This document shows, piece after piece, positions 38,293 to 48,484 of a stretch of DNA of 56,466 nucleotides. Below the pieces are notes generated by a model, which saw nothing but the letters and a program-made list of their open reading frames with translations, did not search any database and was not told the DNA's origin. This stretch comes from DATLFP01 sp035540955 (lineage in GTDB: Bacteria; Actinomycetota; Acidimicrobiia; Acidimicrobiales; CADCSY01), in the NCBI GenBank assembly GCA_035540955.1, contig DATLFP010000207.1:1-56466 (forward strand), read 5' to 3'. How positions within the stretch are numbered: position 1 is the stretch's first letter; every line of letters starts with the position of its first letter. The translations under genes and the position numbers were made by a program.

Positions 38293-38880
38293 GTGAACCT
38301 CGTGGTCGAGGGACGGCCGGTGCTGGTGGTCGGAGGCGGGCGGGTCGCGGCCGGCAAGGTCCGCCGCCTGGTGGAGGCGGGCGCGGTCGTCACCGTGGTC
38401 GCCCCCGAGGTGGACGCGAGCATCAGCGCTCTCGAGGTGACCGTGGTCCGGCGGCCCTACCAGGCGGGCGAGGTCGCCGGCTACCGGCTGGCGGTGACCG
38501 CCACGGGCACCGCCGTCGACGCCCAGGTCTTCGCCGAGGGCGAGGCGGCGGGGGTGTGGGTCAACAGCGCCGACGACCCCGCCCACTGCTCGTTCACGCT
38601 CCCGGCGGTGGCCCGGCGGGGGCCGATCCAGGTGGCGGTGTCGACCGGTGGGCACAGCCCGGCGCTGGCCTCCTGGCTGCGATCCCGGTTCGAGGCTGAG
38701 CTCGGTCCCGAGTACGAGATGCTGCTCGAAATCCTGCGCGAGCGGCGCGAGGCCCTACGATCGGACGGGACGCCGACCGAGGGGCTCGCCTGGCGCGAGG
38801 CGCTCGACTCGGGGTTGCTCGACCTGGTCCGCCAGGGACGGTTGGCCGAAGCAAGGGAGCGCCTGCAGGCGTGTCTGTGA
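38293..38880 (+). CDS. Precorrin-2 dehydrogenase / sirohydrochlorin ferrochelatase (Met8/CysG N-domain)
   Basis: A 195-residue protein like the CysG-B/Met8 domain that oxidises precorrin-2 to sirohydrochlorin with NAD and may insert iron. 'VLVVGGGRVAAGKVRRLVEAGA' is the nucleotide loop; 'VWVNSADDPAHCSFTLPAVARRGPIQVAVSTGGHSPALA' (key Asp and Ser-Thr-Gly-Gly) is the active site. The C-terminal helical part is short. GTG 38293 begins just before 'NLVVEG'; the family usually has a few more residues. It overlaps hemA by 10 bases and works with the CobA domain encoded downstream. Confidence 0.87.
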   Translation: MNLVVEGRPVLVVGGGRVAAGKVRRLVEAGAVVTVVAPEVDASISALEVTVVRRPYQAGEVAGYRLAVTATGTAVDAQVFAEGEAAGVWVNSADDPAHCSFTLPAVARRGPIQVAVSTGGHSPALASWLRSRFEAELGPEYEMLLEILRERREALRSDGTPTEGLAWREALDSGLLDLVRQGRLAEARERLQACL

Positions 38881-40121
38881 TCGTCGTCGGAGTGAACCAC
38901 CGCACCGTCCCGCTCGACATGCTCGAGCGGCTGGCGGTGCCGGCCGACCGCCTGCCCAAGGCGCTCCACGATCTGGTGTCGCGCGACGACATCGCCGAAG
39001 CCGTGGTGCTCTCCACGTGCAACCGCACCGAGATCTACGTCCAGGCCGAGCGCTTCCACGGCGCGGTGGGCGACGTGCGCGACTTCCTCTGCGCGCTGGC
39101 CTTCCTGGCGCCCGAGGAGCTCAGCGACCACCTCTACACGTTCCACGACTACGGCGCCGTCGCCCACCTGTTCACGGTGGCGGCGGGGCTCGACTCCGCG
39201 GTGCTGGGGGAGAGCGAGATCCTCGGCCAGGTGCGCGGGGCGTGGGAGGTGGCGTCCAGCGAGCGGGCCGCGGGCGGCTCGCTCAACCTCCTGTTCCGCC
39301 ACGCCGTCGAGGTCGGCAAGCGGGTGCGGACCGAGACCGGCATCGGCCGTTCGGCGGTCTCGGTGTCCTCGGCCGCCGTCGCCCTGGCGGCCGAGCGGCT
39401 CGGCGGCCTCGACGGCCGGGGGGTGCTCGTGCTCGGCGCCGGCGAGATGGGCGAGGGCATGGTCGCGTCGCTCGTCGGCGCCGGCGTGCGCGACGTGCGC
39501 GTCGCCAACCGCACCGCCGCCCGAGCCGAGGCGCTCGCCGCCACCGTCGGCGGACGTCCCATCGAGCTCGCCGCCCTCGGCGAGGCGCTCGTCGAGGTCG
39601 ACGTGCTGCTCACCTCGACCGGTGCGTCCGACTTCCTCGTCGACGCCCACTCCCTGGAGGTCGTCGCCGAGCGCCGGAACGGACGGGAGCTGCTGATCGT
39701 CGACGTGGCCGTGCCCCGTGACGTCGATCCGAGCGCCGGCGCCATCGCGGGCGTGACCATCCTCGACATGGACGACCTCCGGGCCTTCGCCGACGTCGGG
39801 CTCGCCGAGCGCCGCCGCGAGGCGAGCCGCGTGCGCGACCTGATCGACGACGAGGTGGCCCGGTTCCGCGACGTGGCCGGCGGGCGCGAGGTGGCGCCCC
39901 TCGTCGCGGCCCTGCGGGGCGCGGTCGAGGAGCTCCGCGCCGCCGAGGTCGAGCGGGCGGCGAGGGGCCTCGACCACCAGCAGCGGGCCGCGCTCGACGC
40001 CGCCACCCGCAGCATCGTGGCCAAGCTGCTCCACGAGCCGACGGTCCGGCTCAAGGACGCGGCCGGCACCGCGCGCGGCGAGCGCTACGCCGACGCGATC
40101 CGCGAGCTGTTCCTCGACTGA
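38871..40121 (+). CDS. hemA: Glutamyl-tRNA reductase
   Basis: A 416-residue enzyme reducing glutamyl-tRNA(Glu) to glutamate 1-semialdehyde with NADPH, the first committed step of C5 heme synthesis. 'IVVGVNHRTVPLDMLERL', the nucleophile Cys50 in 'LSTCNRTEIYV', 'LDSAVLGESEILGQV', the NADPH loop 'VLVLGAGEMGEGM' and the C-terminal dimerisation helices are all present at normal length. GTG 38871 lies inside the preceding gene. Confidence 0.95.
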   Translation: MSVIVVGVNHRTVPLDMLERLAVPADRLPKALHDLVSRDDIAEAVVLSTCNRTEIYVQAERFHGAVGDVRDFLCALAFLAPEELSDHLYTFHDYGAVAHLFTVAAGLDSAVLGESEILGQVRGAWEVASSERAAGGSLNLLFRHAVEVGKRVRTETGIGRSAVSVSSAAVALAAERLGGLDGRGVLVLGAGEMGEGMVASLVGAGVRDVRVANRTAARAEALAATVGGRPIELAALGEALVEVDVLLTSTGASDFLVDAHSLEVVAERRNGRELLIVDVAVPRDVDPSAGAIAGVTILDMDDLRAFADVGLAERRREASRVRDLIDDEVARFRDVAGGREVAPLVAALRGAVEELRAAEVERAARGLDHQQRAALDAATRSIVAKLLHEPTVRLKDAAGTARGERYADAIRELFLD

Positions 40122-40123
40122 CC

Positions 40124-41017
40124 ATGGACCGGCTCCGGGTCGCGACCCGGGGGAGCGCTCTCGCCCGCTGGCAGGCGACCCACGTCGGTGCCCTCCTGCG
40201 CGTCGCCCACCCCGGCCTCGAGGTCGAGGAGGTGGTCGTCGACACCGCCGGCGACCGCAACCGCGACGTGCCCATCTCGGCCATCGGAGGCCGGGGCGTG
40301 TTCACCAAGGAGGTGCAGGTCGCGGTGCTCGACGGCCGCGCCGACCTCGCTGTGCACTCGGCAAAGGACCTGCCGTCGAGTGCCGAGCTGCAGCCCGAGG
40401 GCCTGGTGCTGGCGGCGGTGCCCGAGCGCGCCGACGCGCGCGACGCCCTGGTCGGGGCGACGCTCGACGGCATCCCCCCGGGCGGCACCGTCGCCACGGG
40501 GTCGACTCGGCGCCGGGTCCAGCTGGCGGACCGCCGTCCCGATCTCACCTTCGCCGACCTGCGGGGCAACATCGGCACCCGGCTCGAGAAGGCGGGCGAC
40601 TTCGCCGCCGTGGTGGTCGCGCTCGCCGCGCTGCACCGGCTCGGGCGGGACGACGCGGTCGCCGAGGTGCTGGCGACCACCGTGATGCTGCCGCAGGTGG
40701 CCCAGGGAGCGCTCGCGGTGGAGTGCCGGCCGGAGCTCGCCCACCTCGTGGTTGCCATCGAGCACGAACCGTCACGGCGCTGCGTCGACGCCGAGCGGGC
40801 ATGGCTGGCGACGCTCGGGGGCGGGTGCGACCTGCCCGCCGGCGCCTACTGCACCGTCGAGCCCGATGGCGCTCTCCGCCTGCGGGCGATGCTGGCCTCG
40901 CTCGACGGGCACGTCGTGCTGCGGGCCGAGAACGACGGCGACGGGGTGGCGCTGGCGACGGAGATGCTCGGCGGCGGCGGCCGCCACCTCCTCGCCGAGT
41001 CGGGCTTCACCGGGTGA
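40124..41017 (+). CDS. hemC: Porphobilinogen deaminase (hydroxymethylbilane synthase)
   Basis: A 297-residue enzyme polymerising four porphobilinogens. 'RVATRGSALARWQA', 'IGGRGVFTKEVQ', 'AVHSAKDLPS', 'GSTRRRVQL', 'LRGNIGTRLEK' and the dipyrromethane-cofactor cysteine in 'LGGGCDLPAGA' (Cys235) are present. ATG 40124 follows hemA by two bases, and the stop overlaps the next GTG. Confidence 0.95.
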   Translation: MDRLRVATRGSALARWQATHVGALLRVAHPGLEVEEVVVDTAGDRNRDVPISAIGGRGVFTKEVQVAVLDGRADLAVHSAKDLPSSAELQPEGLVLAAVPERADARDALVGATLDGIPPGGTVATGSTRRRVQLADRRPDLTFADLRGNIGTRLEKAGDFAAVVVALAALHRLGRDDAVAEVLATTVMLPQVAQGALAVECRPELAHLVVAIEHEPSRRCVDAERAWLATLGGGCDLPAGAYCTVEPDGALRLRAMLASLDGHVVLRAENDGDGVALATEMLGGGGRHLLAESGFTG

Positions 41018-42441
41018 CCGTCTACCTGGTGGGGGCGGGGCCGGGAGACCCGGGGCTCCTGACGGTTCGGGGCGCCGAGGTGCTGGGGCGGGCCGACGTC
41101 GTGCTCTACGACCGGCTCTCGATCGGCTCGCTGCTCGACCTCGCGCCGCCTCAGGCCGAGCGCATCAGCGTGGGGAAGACCCCGCGCGGCCCCAGCACGC
41201 CCCAGGAGGAGATCAACCGGCTGCTCGTGGAGCGGGGCCAGGCCGGCCTCGAGGTCGTCCGTCTGAAGGGCGGCGACCCCTTCGTGTTCGCCCGGGGCGG
41301 CGAGGAGGCGGCCGCCCTCGCGGCGGCCGGGGTGCCCTACGAGGTCGTGCCCGGCATCACCTCCGCCATCGCCGCACCCGCCTACGCCGGCATCCCCGTC
41401 ACCCACCGCGGCCTGTCGACGTCGTTCACCGTGGTCACCGGGCACGAGGATCCGTGGGCGTCGGTCGACACCGACTGGGAGGCGGTGGCGCGCGTCGGCG
41501 GGACGATCGTCGTCCTCATGGGCGTCGCGACGCGCGACGCCATCGCCACCCGGTTGATCGCCGGCGGGCTCGCGCCCGACACGCCGGCGGCGGCCATCAC
41601 CTGGGGGACCCGCCCCGAGCAGCGCACGGTGCGCACGACCTTGGGTGCGCTCGGGCGTGCGGAGGTCGGCCAGCCGGCGGTGATCGTGATCGGTGCCGTC
41701 GCCGGCCTCGAGGTCGCCTGGTTCGAGACCCGCCCGCTGTTCGGCACTCGGATCCAGGTGCTCGGCACGGGCGGGACCGCTCGGCGCGTCGCCCTCCCCC
41801 TCCGGGCCGCGGGTGCAGAGGTGGCGGACACGCCGGCGATCGAGATCGCCGGCGGCGACGTCGACGCCGTCCGGGCCGCGGCCGATGTCGTCGGCGCCTA
41901 CGACTGGGTGCTGTTCACCTCGGCGAACGCCGTCGACCGCTTCGTTCCCCACCTCCGCGACGCCCGCGCCTTCGGCGCGGCCCGCGTCGCCGCCATCGGG
42001 CCGGCGACCGCCGACGCGCTGGCGGCGTGGCACGTCGCCGCCGACCTCGTGGCGCCCGAAGCGGTGGCCGAGTCGCTGCTCGATGCGCTGCCCGCCGGTC
42101 CCCACCGTGCCCTGCTGCCGCGGGCGGCAATGGCCCGCGACGTCCTCCCCGACGGGCTGCGCGCCCGTGGGTGGGTCGTCGACGTGGTGCCCGTCTACCG
42201 CACGGTCCCGCTGTCGCCCCCCGCCGTCGAGGGGGCGGACGCCCTCGCCTTCCTCTCCGCCTCCGCGGTCGACGCCTACGTCGACGCCAACGGCACGTCC
42301 CGGGTGCCACCGGTGGTGGCCTCCATCGGTCCGGCGACGAGCGCCGCCGCTCGGGCGCGCGGCCTCACCGTCACCGTCGAGGCCGACCCCCACACCGCCG
42401 CCGGCCTCGTCGATCGGCTGGTCGCCCACCTCACCTCGTAA
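41014..42441 (+). CDS. cobA-hemD: Fused uroporphyrinogen-III C-methyltransferase / uroporphyrinogen-III synthase
   Basis: A 475-residue bifunctional protein. Residues 1-240 are a SUMT domain: 'VYLVGAGPGDPGLLTVRG', 'VVLYDRL', 'RLKGGDPFVFARGGEE', 'VVPGITSAIAAPAYAGIPVTHRG' (in parts) for SAM and substrate binding. Residues about 250-475 are a HemD domain with weak family conservation ('VLFTSANAVDRFVPHL', 'AAIGPATADAL', 'FLSASAVDAYV'). It makes uroporphyrinogen III and diverts part of it to precorrin-2. The fusion is common in actinobacteria and firmicutes. GTG 41014 overlaps the hemC stop. Confidence 0.93.
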   Translation: MTVYLVGAGPGDPGLLTVRGAEVLGRADVVLYDRLSIGSLLDLAPPQAERISVGKTPRGPSTPQEEINRLLVERGQAGLEVVRLKGGDPFVFARGGEEAAALAAAGVPYEVVPGITSAIAAPAYAGIPVTHRGLSTSFTVVTGHEDPWASVDTDWEAVARVGGTIVVLMGVATRDAIATRLIAGGLAPDTPAAAITWGTRPEQRTVRTTLGALGRAEVGQPAVIVIGAVAGLEVAWFETRPLFGTRIQVLGTGGTARRVALPLRAAGAEVADTPAIEIAGGDVDAVRAAADVVGAYDWVLFTSANAVDRFVPHLRDARAFGAARVAAIGPATADALAAWHVAADLVAPEAVAESLLDALPAGPHRALLPRAAMARDVLPDGLRARGWVVDVVPVYRTVPLSPPAVEGADALAFLSASAVDAYVDANGTSRVPPVVASIGPATSAAARARGLTVTVEADPHTAAGLVDRLVAHLTS

Positions 42442-42452
42442 CCTCTCCTGCA

Positions 42453-43432
42453 GTGGGCTACCCCGCACGCCGCCTTCGCCGCCTCCGTCGCACACCAGCC
42501 CTCCGGCGCCTCGTCGCCGAGGCCCGGCTGTCCGTCGACGACCTGGTCGCGCCCCTCTTCGTCCGCGAGGGGATCGACCAGCCGGCGCCGATCGCATCGC
42601 TGCCGGGCGTGGTGCAGCACACCCGCGAGTCGCTGCGCAAGGAGGTCTCCGAGCTCGCGGCCCTCGGCGTGCCGGGGGTGATCCTCTTCGGTGTCCCCAC
42701 CGTGAAGGACGGCGAGGGCAGCGGGGCGTGGGATCCCGACGGGATCGTCCAGGTGGCCTTGCGAGACCTGCGCGACGAGGTCGGCGACCAGCTCGTCCTC
42801 ATGGCCGACCTGTGTCTCGACGAGTACACCGACCACGGCCACTGCGGGGTGGTGCGCGACGACGGCACGGTCGACAACGACGCCACCCTCGAGCTGTACG
42901 CGCGCGCGGCGCGCGCTCAGGCTGCGGCCGGCGCCGACATCGTGGCCCCGAGCGGGATGATGGACGGCCAGGTCGCGGCGATCCGCGCCGCCCTCGACGG
43001 CGACGGGCACACCGAGACGGCGATCCTCGCCTACGCCGCCAAGTACGCGTCGGCGCTCTACGGCCCGTTCCGCGAAGCGGTCGACGTCACCATCGCCGGC
43101 GGCGGGGATCGCAAGGCGTACCAACAGGACCCCCGCAACGCCCGCGAGGCGATCGCCGAGGTGCTGCTCGACGTCGACGAGGGTGCCGACATGGTCATGG
43201 TGAAGCCGGCACTCGCCTACCTCGACGTGCTGGCGCGCGTGCGCGACGCGGTCGAGGTGCCCGTCGCCGCGTACCACGTCTCCGGCGAGTACGCGATGGT
43301 CAAGGCGGCCGCGGCCAACGGGTGGATCGACGGCGACGCGGTGGCGATCGAGCACATCACCGCGGTGAAGCGCGCCGGAGCCGACGTGATCCTCACCTAC
43401 TTCGCCCGCGAGCTGGCCGAGTCGCTCGGCTG

Positions 43433-43433
<1 letters not shown>
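42453..43433 (+). CDS. hemB: Delta-aminolevulinic acid dehydratase (porphobilinogen synthase)
   Basis: A 326-residue enzyme condensing two 5-aminolevulinates. 'APLFVREGI', the metal loop 'ADLCLDEYTDHGHCGVV', the Schiff-base lysines in 'AYAAKYASALYGPFRE' and 'MVMVKPALAYLD', and 'VAAYHVSGEYAM' are present. The zinc triad is Cys-x-Asp...Cys rather than Cys-x-Cys...Cys, so the metal site is mixed. GTG 42453 gives the usual length. The last base of its stop is the first base of the hemL ATG. Confidence 0.94.
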
Positions 43434-44710
<1,277 letters not shown>

Positions 44711-44721
44711 CGTCGCCGGGG

Positions 44722-46182
44722 ATGGCGTCGCTCCTCACGCGCACTGAGCTCGGCCCGCTGCAGTCCGCGGTCGATGCCGTCGAAGCCGACCTGCGGGGCC
44801 GCGACGCCGCCCGGCGCATGCGCGCCGGCGACCACACGCTGTGGCAGGACGACCCCACCGAGGTCGCCGACCGGCTGGGCTGGCTCCGGGTGATCGACGA
44901 CGTCCGAGGTGCCGACCTCACCGTCGACGCCGGCGGGCGGGCCGCGCTGCTCGGGATGGGCGGGTCGAGCCTGTTCCCCGAGGTGCTCGCTCACTCGCAG
45001 CACTCCTCGGTCGACCTGCGCGTCCTCGACACGACCGACCCGGCGGCAATCGCGCGGGTGCCCGTCGACGACACCACCTTCATCGCCGCTTCGAAGTCGG
45101 GCACCACGATCGAGACCACCAGCCAGCTCGCCCACTTCTGGGCGGCCACCGGCGGACGGGGCGACCGGTTCGTCGCCATCACCGACCCCGGCACCGCGCT
45201 CGCCGACCTCGGGCGTGCGCGCGGCTTCCAACGGGTCTTCGAGAACCGTCCCGACATCGGTGGCCGCTACTCGGCCCTGTCGCTGTTCGGCCTCGTCCCC
45301 GCCGCCCTCCTCGGCATCGATGTCGAGGGCACGTTGCTCGGACCGGCCTCGGCCGTCGGTGACGCCGACGCGGTCCGCTTCGCCGCGATCCTGGGCGCCG
45401 CCGCGCGCGCGGGACGAGACAAGCTCACGCTCGTGCTCCCCGGGGAGATCGCCGCCTTCGGGCTGTGGGTCGAGCAGCTGGTCGCGGAGTCGACGGGCAA
45501 GGACGGTCGCGGGATCGTGCCCGTCGTCGGTGAGCCTCTCGGGCCACCCGAGGTCTACGGCGAGGATCGGTTGTTCGTCGCGCACGTCGGGACCGACGGC
45601 CTCGACGACCTGGTCGCCGCCGGCCATCCAGTGGTCGAGCTGCGGGGCGAGCTGGGCGCTCGGGTGATGCTCTGGGAGATGGCGGTCGCCCTGGCCGGCG
45701 CGGTGCTCGGCATCAACCCCTTCGACCAGCCCGACGTGCAGGCGGCCAAGGACGCCACCGATCGTGTCCTGCGCGAGGGGCTGCCGGCGATCGACTCGGT
45801 GAGCCCCGACGTGCTGCTGAAGACCGCGGCACCGGGCGACTACGTCACGATCCTGGCCTTCGTCGACCCGGGTGACGCCGAGCTCCTCGCCGACCTGGAG
45901 CGGGTGCGGGTGGCGCTGCGCGATCGTCTGCGGGTGGCCACGGCCGTCGGCATCGGTCCCCGCTTCCTCCACTCGACCGGTCAGCTCCACAAGGGCGGGC
46001 CCCCGTCGGGGATCTTCCTCCAGGTGGTGGGCGACGACCCGTCCGACGTCGAGATCCCCGGGACGCCCTACGGCTTCTCGGCGCTCAAGCAGGCCCAGGC
46101 GGCCGGTGACCTTCTCGCCCTGCAGGCGCGAGGGCTCCGCGCCGGCCGGGTGAGCCTCGATGACCTGCGAGCGCTGGCATGA
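44722..46182 (+). CDS. pgi: Glucose-6-phosphate isomerase (divergent bacterial type)
   Basis: A 486-residue double-SIS-domain isomerase. 'LLGMGGSSLFPEVL' and 'FIAASKSGTTIETTSQ' form the sugar-phosphate site; 'GINPFDQPDVQAAKD' and the late 'HSTGQLHKGGPPSGIFLQ' are typical of the form found alone or fused to transaldolase in actinobacteria. It opens the pentose phosphate operon 11 bases after hemL and overlaps gnd by four bases. Confidence 0.9.
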   Translation: MASLLTRTELGPLQSAVDAVEADLRGRDAARRMRAGDHTLWQDDPTEVADRLGWLRVIDDVRGADLTVDAGGRAALLGMGGSSLFPEVLAHSQHSSVDLRVLDTTDPAAIARVPVDDTTFIAASKSGTTIETTSQLAHFWAATGGRGDRFVAITDPGTALADLGRARGFQRVFENRPDIGGRYSALSLFGLVPAALLGIDVEGTLLGPASAVGDADAVRFAAILGAAARAGRDKLTLVLPGEIAAFGLWVEQLVAESTGKDGRGIVPVVGEPLGPPEVYGEDRLFVAHVGTDGLDDLVAAGHPVVELRGELGARVMLWEMAVALAGAVLGINPFDQPDVQAAKDATDRVLREGLPAIDSVSPDVLLKTAAPGDYVTILAFVDPGDAELLADLERVRVALRDRLRVATAVGIGPRFLHSTGQLHKGGPPSGIFLQVVGDDPSDVEIPGTPYGFSALKQAQAAGDLLALQARGLRAGRVSLDDLRALA

Positions 46183-47105
46183 AGCTCGGCATGGTCGGGC
46201 TCGGGCGCATGGGCGCCAACATGGCCGAGCGGCTCCGGCGCGACGGTCACGACGTGATCGGGTTCGATCGCGACCTGTCGATCTCCGACGCGGAGTCGCT
46301 CGCCGCGCTGGCGGCCGCGCTCGACGCACCGCGCGTCGTCTGGGTGATGGTGCCCTCCGGCCGGCCGACCGACGACGTCGTCGAGACGCTCGGGGGCCTC
46401 CTCGACGCCGGCGACGTGGTGATCGACGGCGGCAACACCTTCTTCCGCGACTCGGAGCAGCACGCCGAGCATCTGCGGGAGCGGGGCGTGCACTTCGTCG
46501 ACGTGGGCACGAGCGGCGGCGTGTGGGGGCTGGAGGAGGGCTACTGCCTGATGGTCGGCGGCGACGCAGACGACGTCGCGCTCCTCACCCCGCTGTTCGA
46601 GTCGCTGGTGGAGCCGGGCGGGTGGGCCCACGTGGGGCCGACCGGCGCCGGGCACTACACGAAGATGGTGCACAACGGCATCGAGTACGGCCTGATGCAG
46701 GCCTACGCCGAGGGCTACCAGCTGCTCGGCGCGGCGGATCTGGACGTCGACGTCGACGCCGCCTTCCGGGTGTGGCGCCAGGGCAGCGTGGTGCGCTCGT
46801 GGCTGCTCGACCTCCTGGTGCTGGCGCTCGAAGCGGATCCCCACCTCAGCGGCTTCCGCGGCCACGCCAGCGACTCCGGCGAGGGACGGTGGACGGTCAA
46901 CGAGGGCGTCCGCCTCGCCGTGCCACTGCCGGTCATCACCGCCGCGCTGTTCGCCCGGTTCGAGTCGCGGGTCGAGGTCTCGCCGGCGATGCAGGTGATC
47001 TCCGCCCTGCGCAGCCAGTTCGGCGGCCACAGCGAGCAGGCCATCGAGCGGCGGCCGGCGGAGAAGGCGGTCGACGGCGCCGAGGGGAAGGTGCAGCCAG
47101 GATGA
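46179..47105 (+). CDS. gnd: 6-phosphogluconate dehydrogenase, decarboxylating (short type)
   Basis: A 308-residue enzyme of the short GntZ/YqeC-like class. Rossmann loop 'GMVGLGRMGANMAERL', 'WVMVPSGRPTDDV', 'VIDGGNTFFRDS', 'VDVGTSGGVWGLEEGY' and the catalytic Lys in 'GHYTKMVHNGIEYGLMQAYAEG' (in parts). Short Gnd forms are often NAD-dependent; this cannot be decided here. ATGA overlaps on both sides link it to pgi and zwf. Confidence 0.92.
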   Translation: MKLGMVGLGRMGANMAERLRRDGHDVIGFDRDLSISDAESLAALAAALDAPRVVWVMVPSGRPTDDVVETLGGLLDAGDVVIDGGNTFFRDSEQHAEHLRERGVHFVDVGTSGGVWGLEEGYCLMVGGDADDVALLTPLFESLVEPGGWAHVGPTGAGHYTKMVHNGIEYGLMQAYAEGYQLLGAADLDVDVDAAFRVWRQGSVVRSWLLDLLVLALEADPHLSGFRGHASDSGEGRWTVNEGVRLAVPLPVITAALFARFESRVEVSPAMQVISALRSQFGGHSEQAIERRPAEKAVDGAEGKVQPG

Positions 47106-48484
47106 CCACCGAGGCGGAGGCGGCCGACTCCCTGGTGCTCTTCGGCATCACCGGTGACCTCGCGTTCAAGAAGCTGTTCCCCGCGCTCTACCACCTGACC
47201 GCGCGCGGCTGGGACCTTCCGATCGTCGGCGTGGCGTCGTCCGACTGGGACACCGACCGGCTCCGGATCCGGGCCGAGGAGTCGCTCTCGGCGAAGGGGA
47301 TCGACACGGTGCCGCGGGTGCTGAAGAGCCTGCTCGAGCGGTTGACCTACGTGCAGGGCGACTACCGCAGCCGAGAGACCTACGAGCGGCTGGCCGAGGA
47401 GATCAAGGCGTCGGCGTGCCCGCTCGTCTACCTCGCCATCCCGCCCGAGCTGTTCGACGACGTGATCGACGGGCTCGTCGCCGTCGACGCCAACCGCGGC
47501 CGGATCGTCGTCGAGAAGCCGTTCGGGCGCGACGTCCGCTCCGCCGACCAGCTCGACCGCTGTCTGGCCCGGGCGTACCCCGAGGACCGCACGTTCCGCA
47601 TCGACCACTACCTCGGCAAGGAGTCGGTCGAGAACCTGCTCGTGTTCCGGTTCGCCAACTCGCTGCTCGAGCCGATCTGGAACCGCCGCTACGTCAGCAG
47701 CGTGCAGATCACGATGGCCGAGTCCTTCGGGGTCGAGGGGAGGGGCCGGTTCTACGAGACCGTGGGCGCTCTCCGCGACGTGGTGCAGAACCACCTGCTG
47801 CAGGTCGTGTGCCTCCTCGCCATGGAGCCGCCGGTCGCGGCCGATGCTGCCGCCCTGCGCGACGAGCGGGCCAAGGTGCTGAAGGCGATGCGGGCTGTCG
47901 ATCCGACGCAGGTCGTGCGCGGGCAGTACCGCGGCTACCGCGACGAGGACGATGTCGACCCCGACTCCTCGGTCGAGACCTACATCGCCATGCGTCTCGA
48001 GATCGACTCGTGGCGCTGGGCGGGGGTCCCGTGGCTCATCCGGGCCGGGAAGCGGCTGGCGGGCAGCGCCACCGAGGCCGTGATCCGCTTCCACGCGCCC
48101 CCTCGGCTGCTGTTCACGCAGGAGAGCGTCGAGCCCGAACCCGACGAGCTCGTCTTCCGCCTGAGCGGTGACGAGGGCGTGACGATGCACCTGTCGGCCA
48201 AGGCGCCCGGCGACCACCTGCGGACGAGGTCGGTGGCGCTCGACGTCGACTTCGATCGGGTCCTCGGGGCGCGGCGGGAGGCGTACGAGCGCCTGCTCGA
48301 GGACGCCATCGAGGGTGACCAGGCCCGCTTCGCCCGCGTCGACACGGTGACCGAGGCGTGGCGGGTCGTGCAGCCCGTGATCGATCACCCCGGCCCCGTT
48401 CGCCAGTACGACGCCGGCACGTGGGGTCCCGCCGCGGCCGACGTGCTCGCCGAGCCCCATGGCGGGTGGCGGGTGCCCCGTTGA
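47102..48484 (+). CDS. zwf: Glucose-6-phosphate 1-dehydrogenase
   Basis: A 460-residue NAD(P)-dependent enzyme beginning the oxidative pentose phosphate pathway. 'LFGITGDLAFKKLFPALYHL' carries the GxxGDLA nucleotide motif, 'IVVEKPFGRD' and 'FRIDHYLGKESVENLLVFRFAN' (in parts) hold the active-site His and Lys, and 'YVSSVQITMAE' follows. The companion opcA gene often found beside zwf in actinobacteria is absent here. It overlaps gnd and glk by four bases each. Confidence 0.94.
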   Translation: MTTEAEAADSLVLFGITGDLAFKKLFPALYHLTARGWDLPIVGVASSDWDTDRLRIRAEESLSAKGIDTVPRVLKSLLERLTYVQGDYRSRETYERLAEEIKASACPLVYLAIPPELFDDVIDGLVAVDANRGRIVVEKPFGRDVRSADQLDRCLARAYPEDRTFRIDHYLGKESVENLLVFRFANSLLEPIWNRRYVSSVQITMAESFGVEGRGRFYETVGALRDVVQNHLLQVVCLLAMEPPVAADAAALRDERAKVLKAMRAVDPTQVVRGQYRGYRDEDDVDPDSSVETYIAMRLEIDSWRWAGVPWLIRAGKRLAGSATEAVIRFHAPPRLLFTQESVEPEPDELVFRLSGDEGVTMHLSAKAPGDHLRTRSVALDVDFDRVLGARREAYERLLEDAIEGDQARFARVDTVTEAWRVVQPVIDHPGPVRQYDAGTWGPAAADVLAEPHGGWRVPR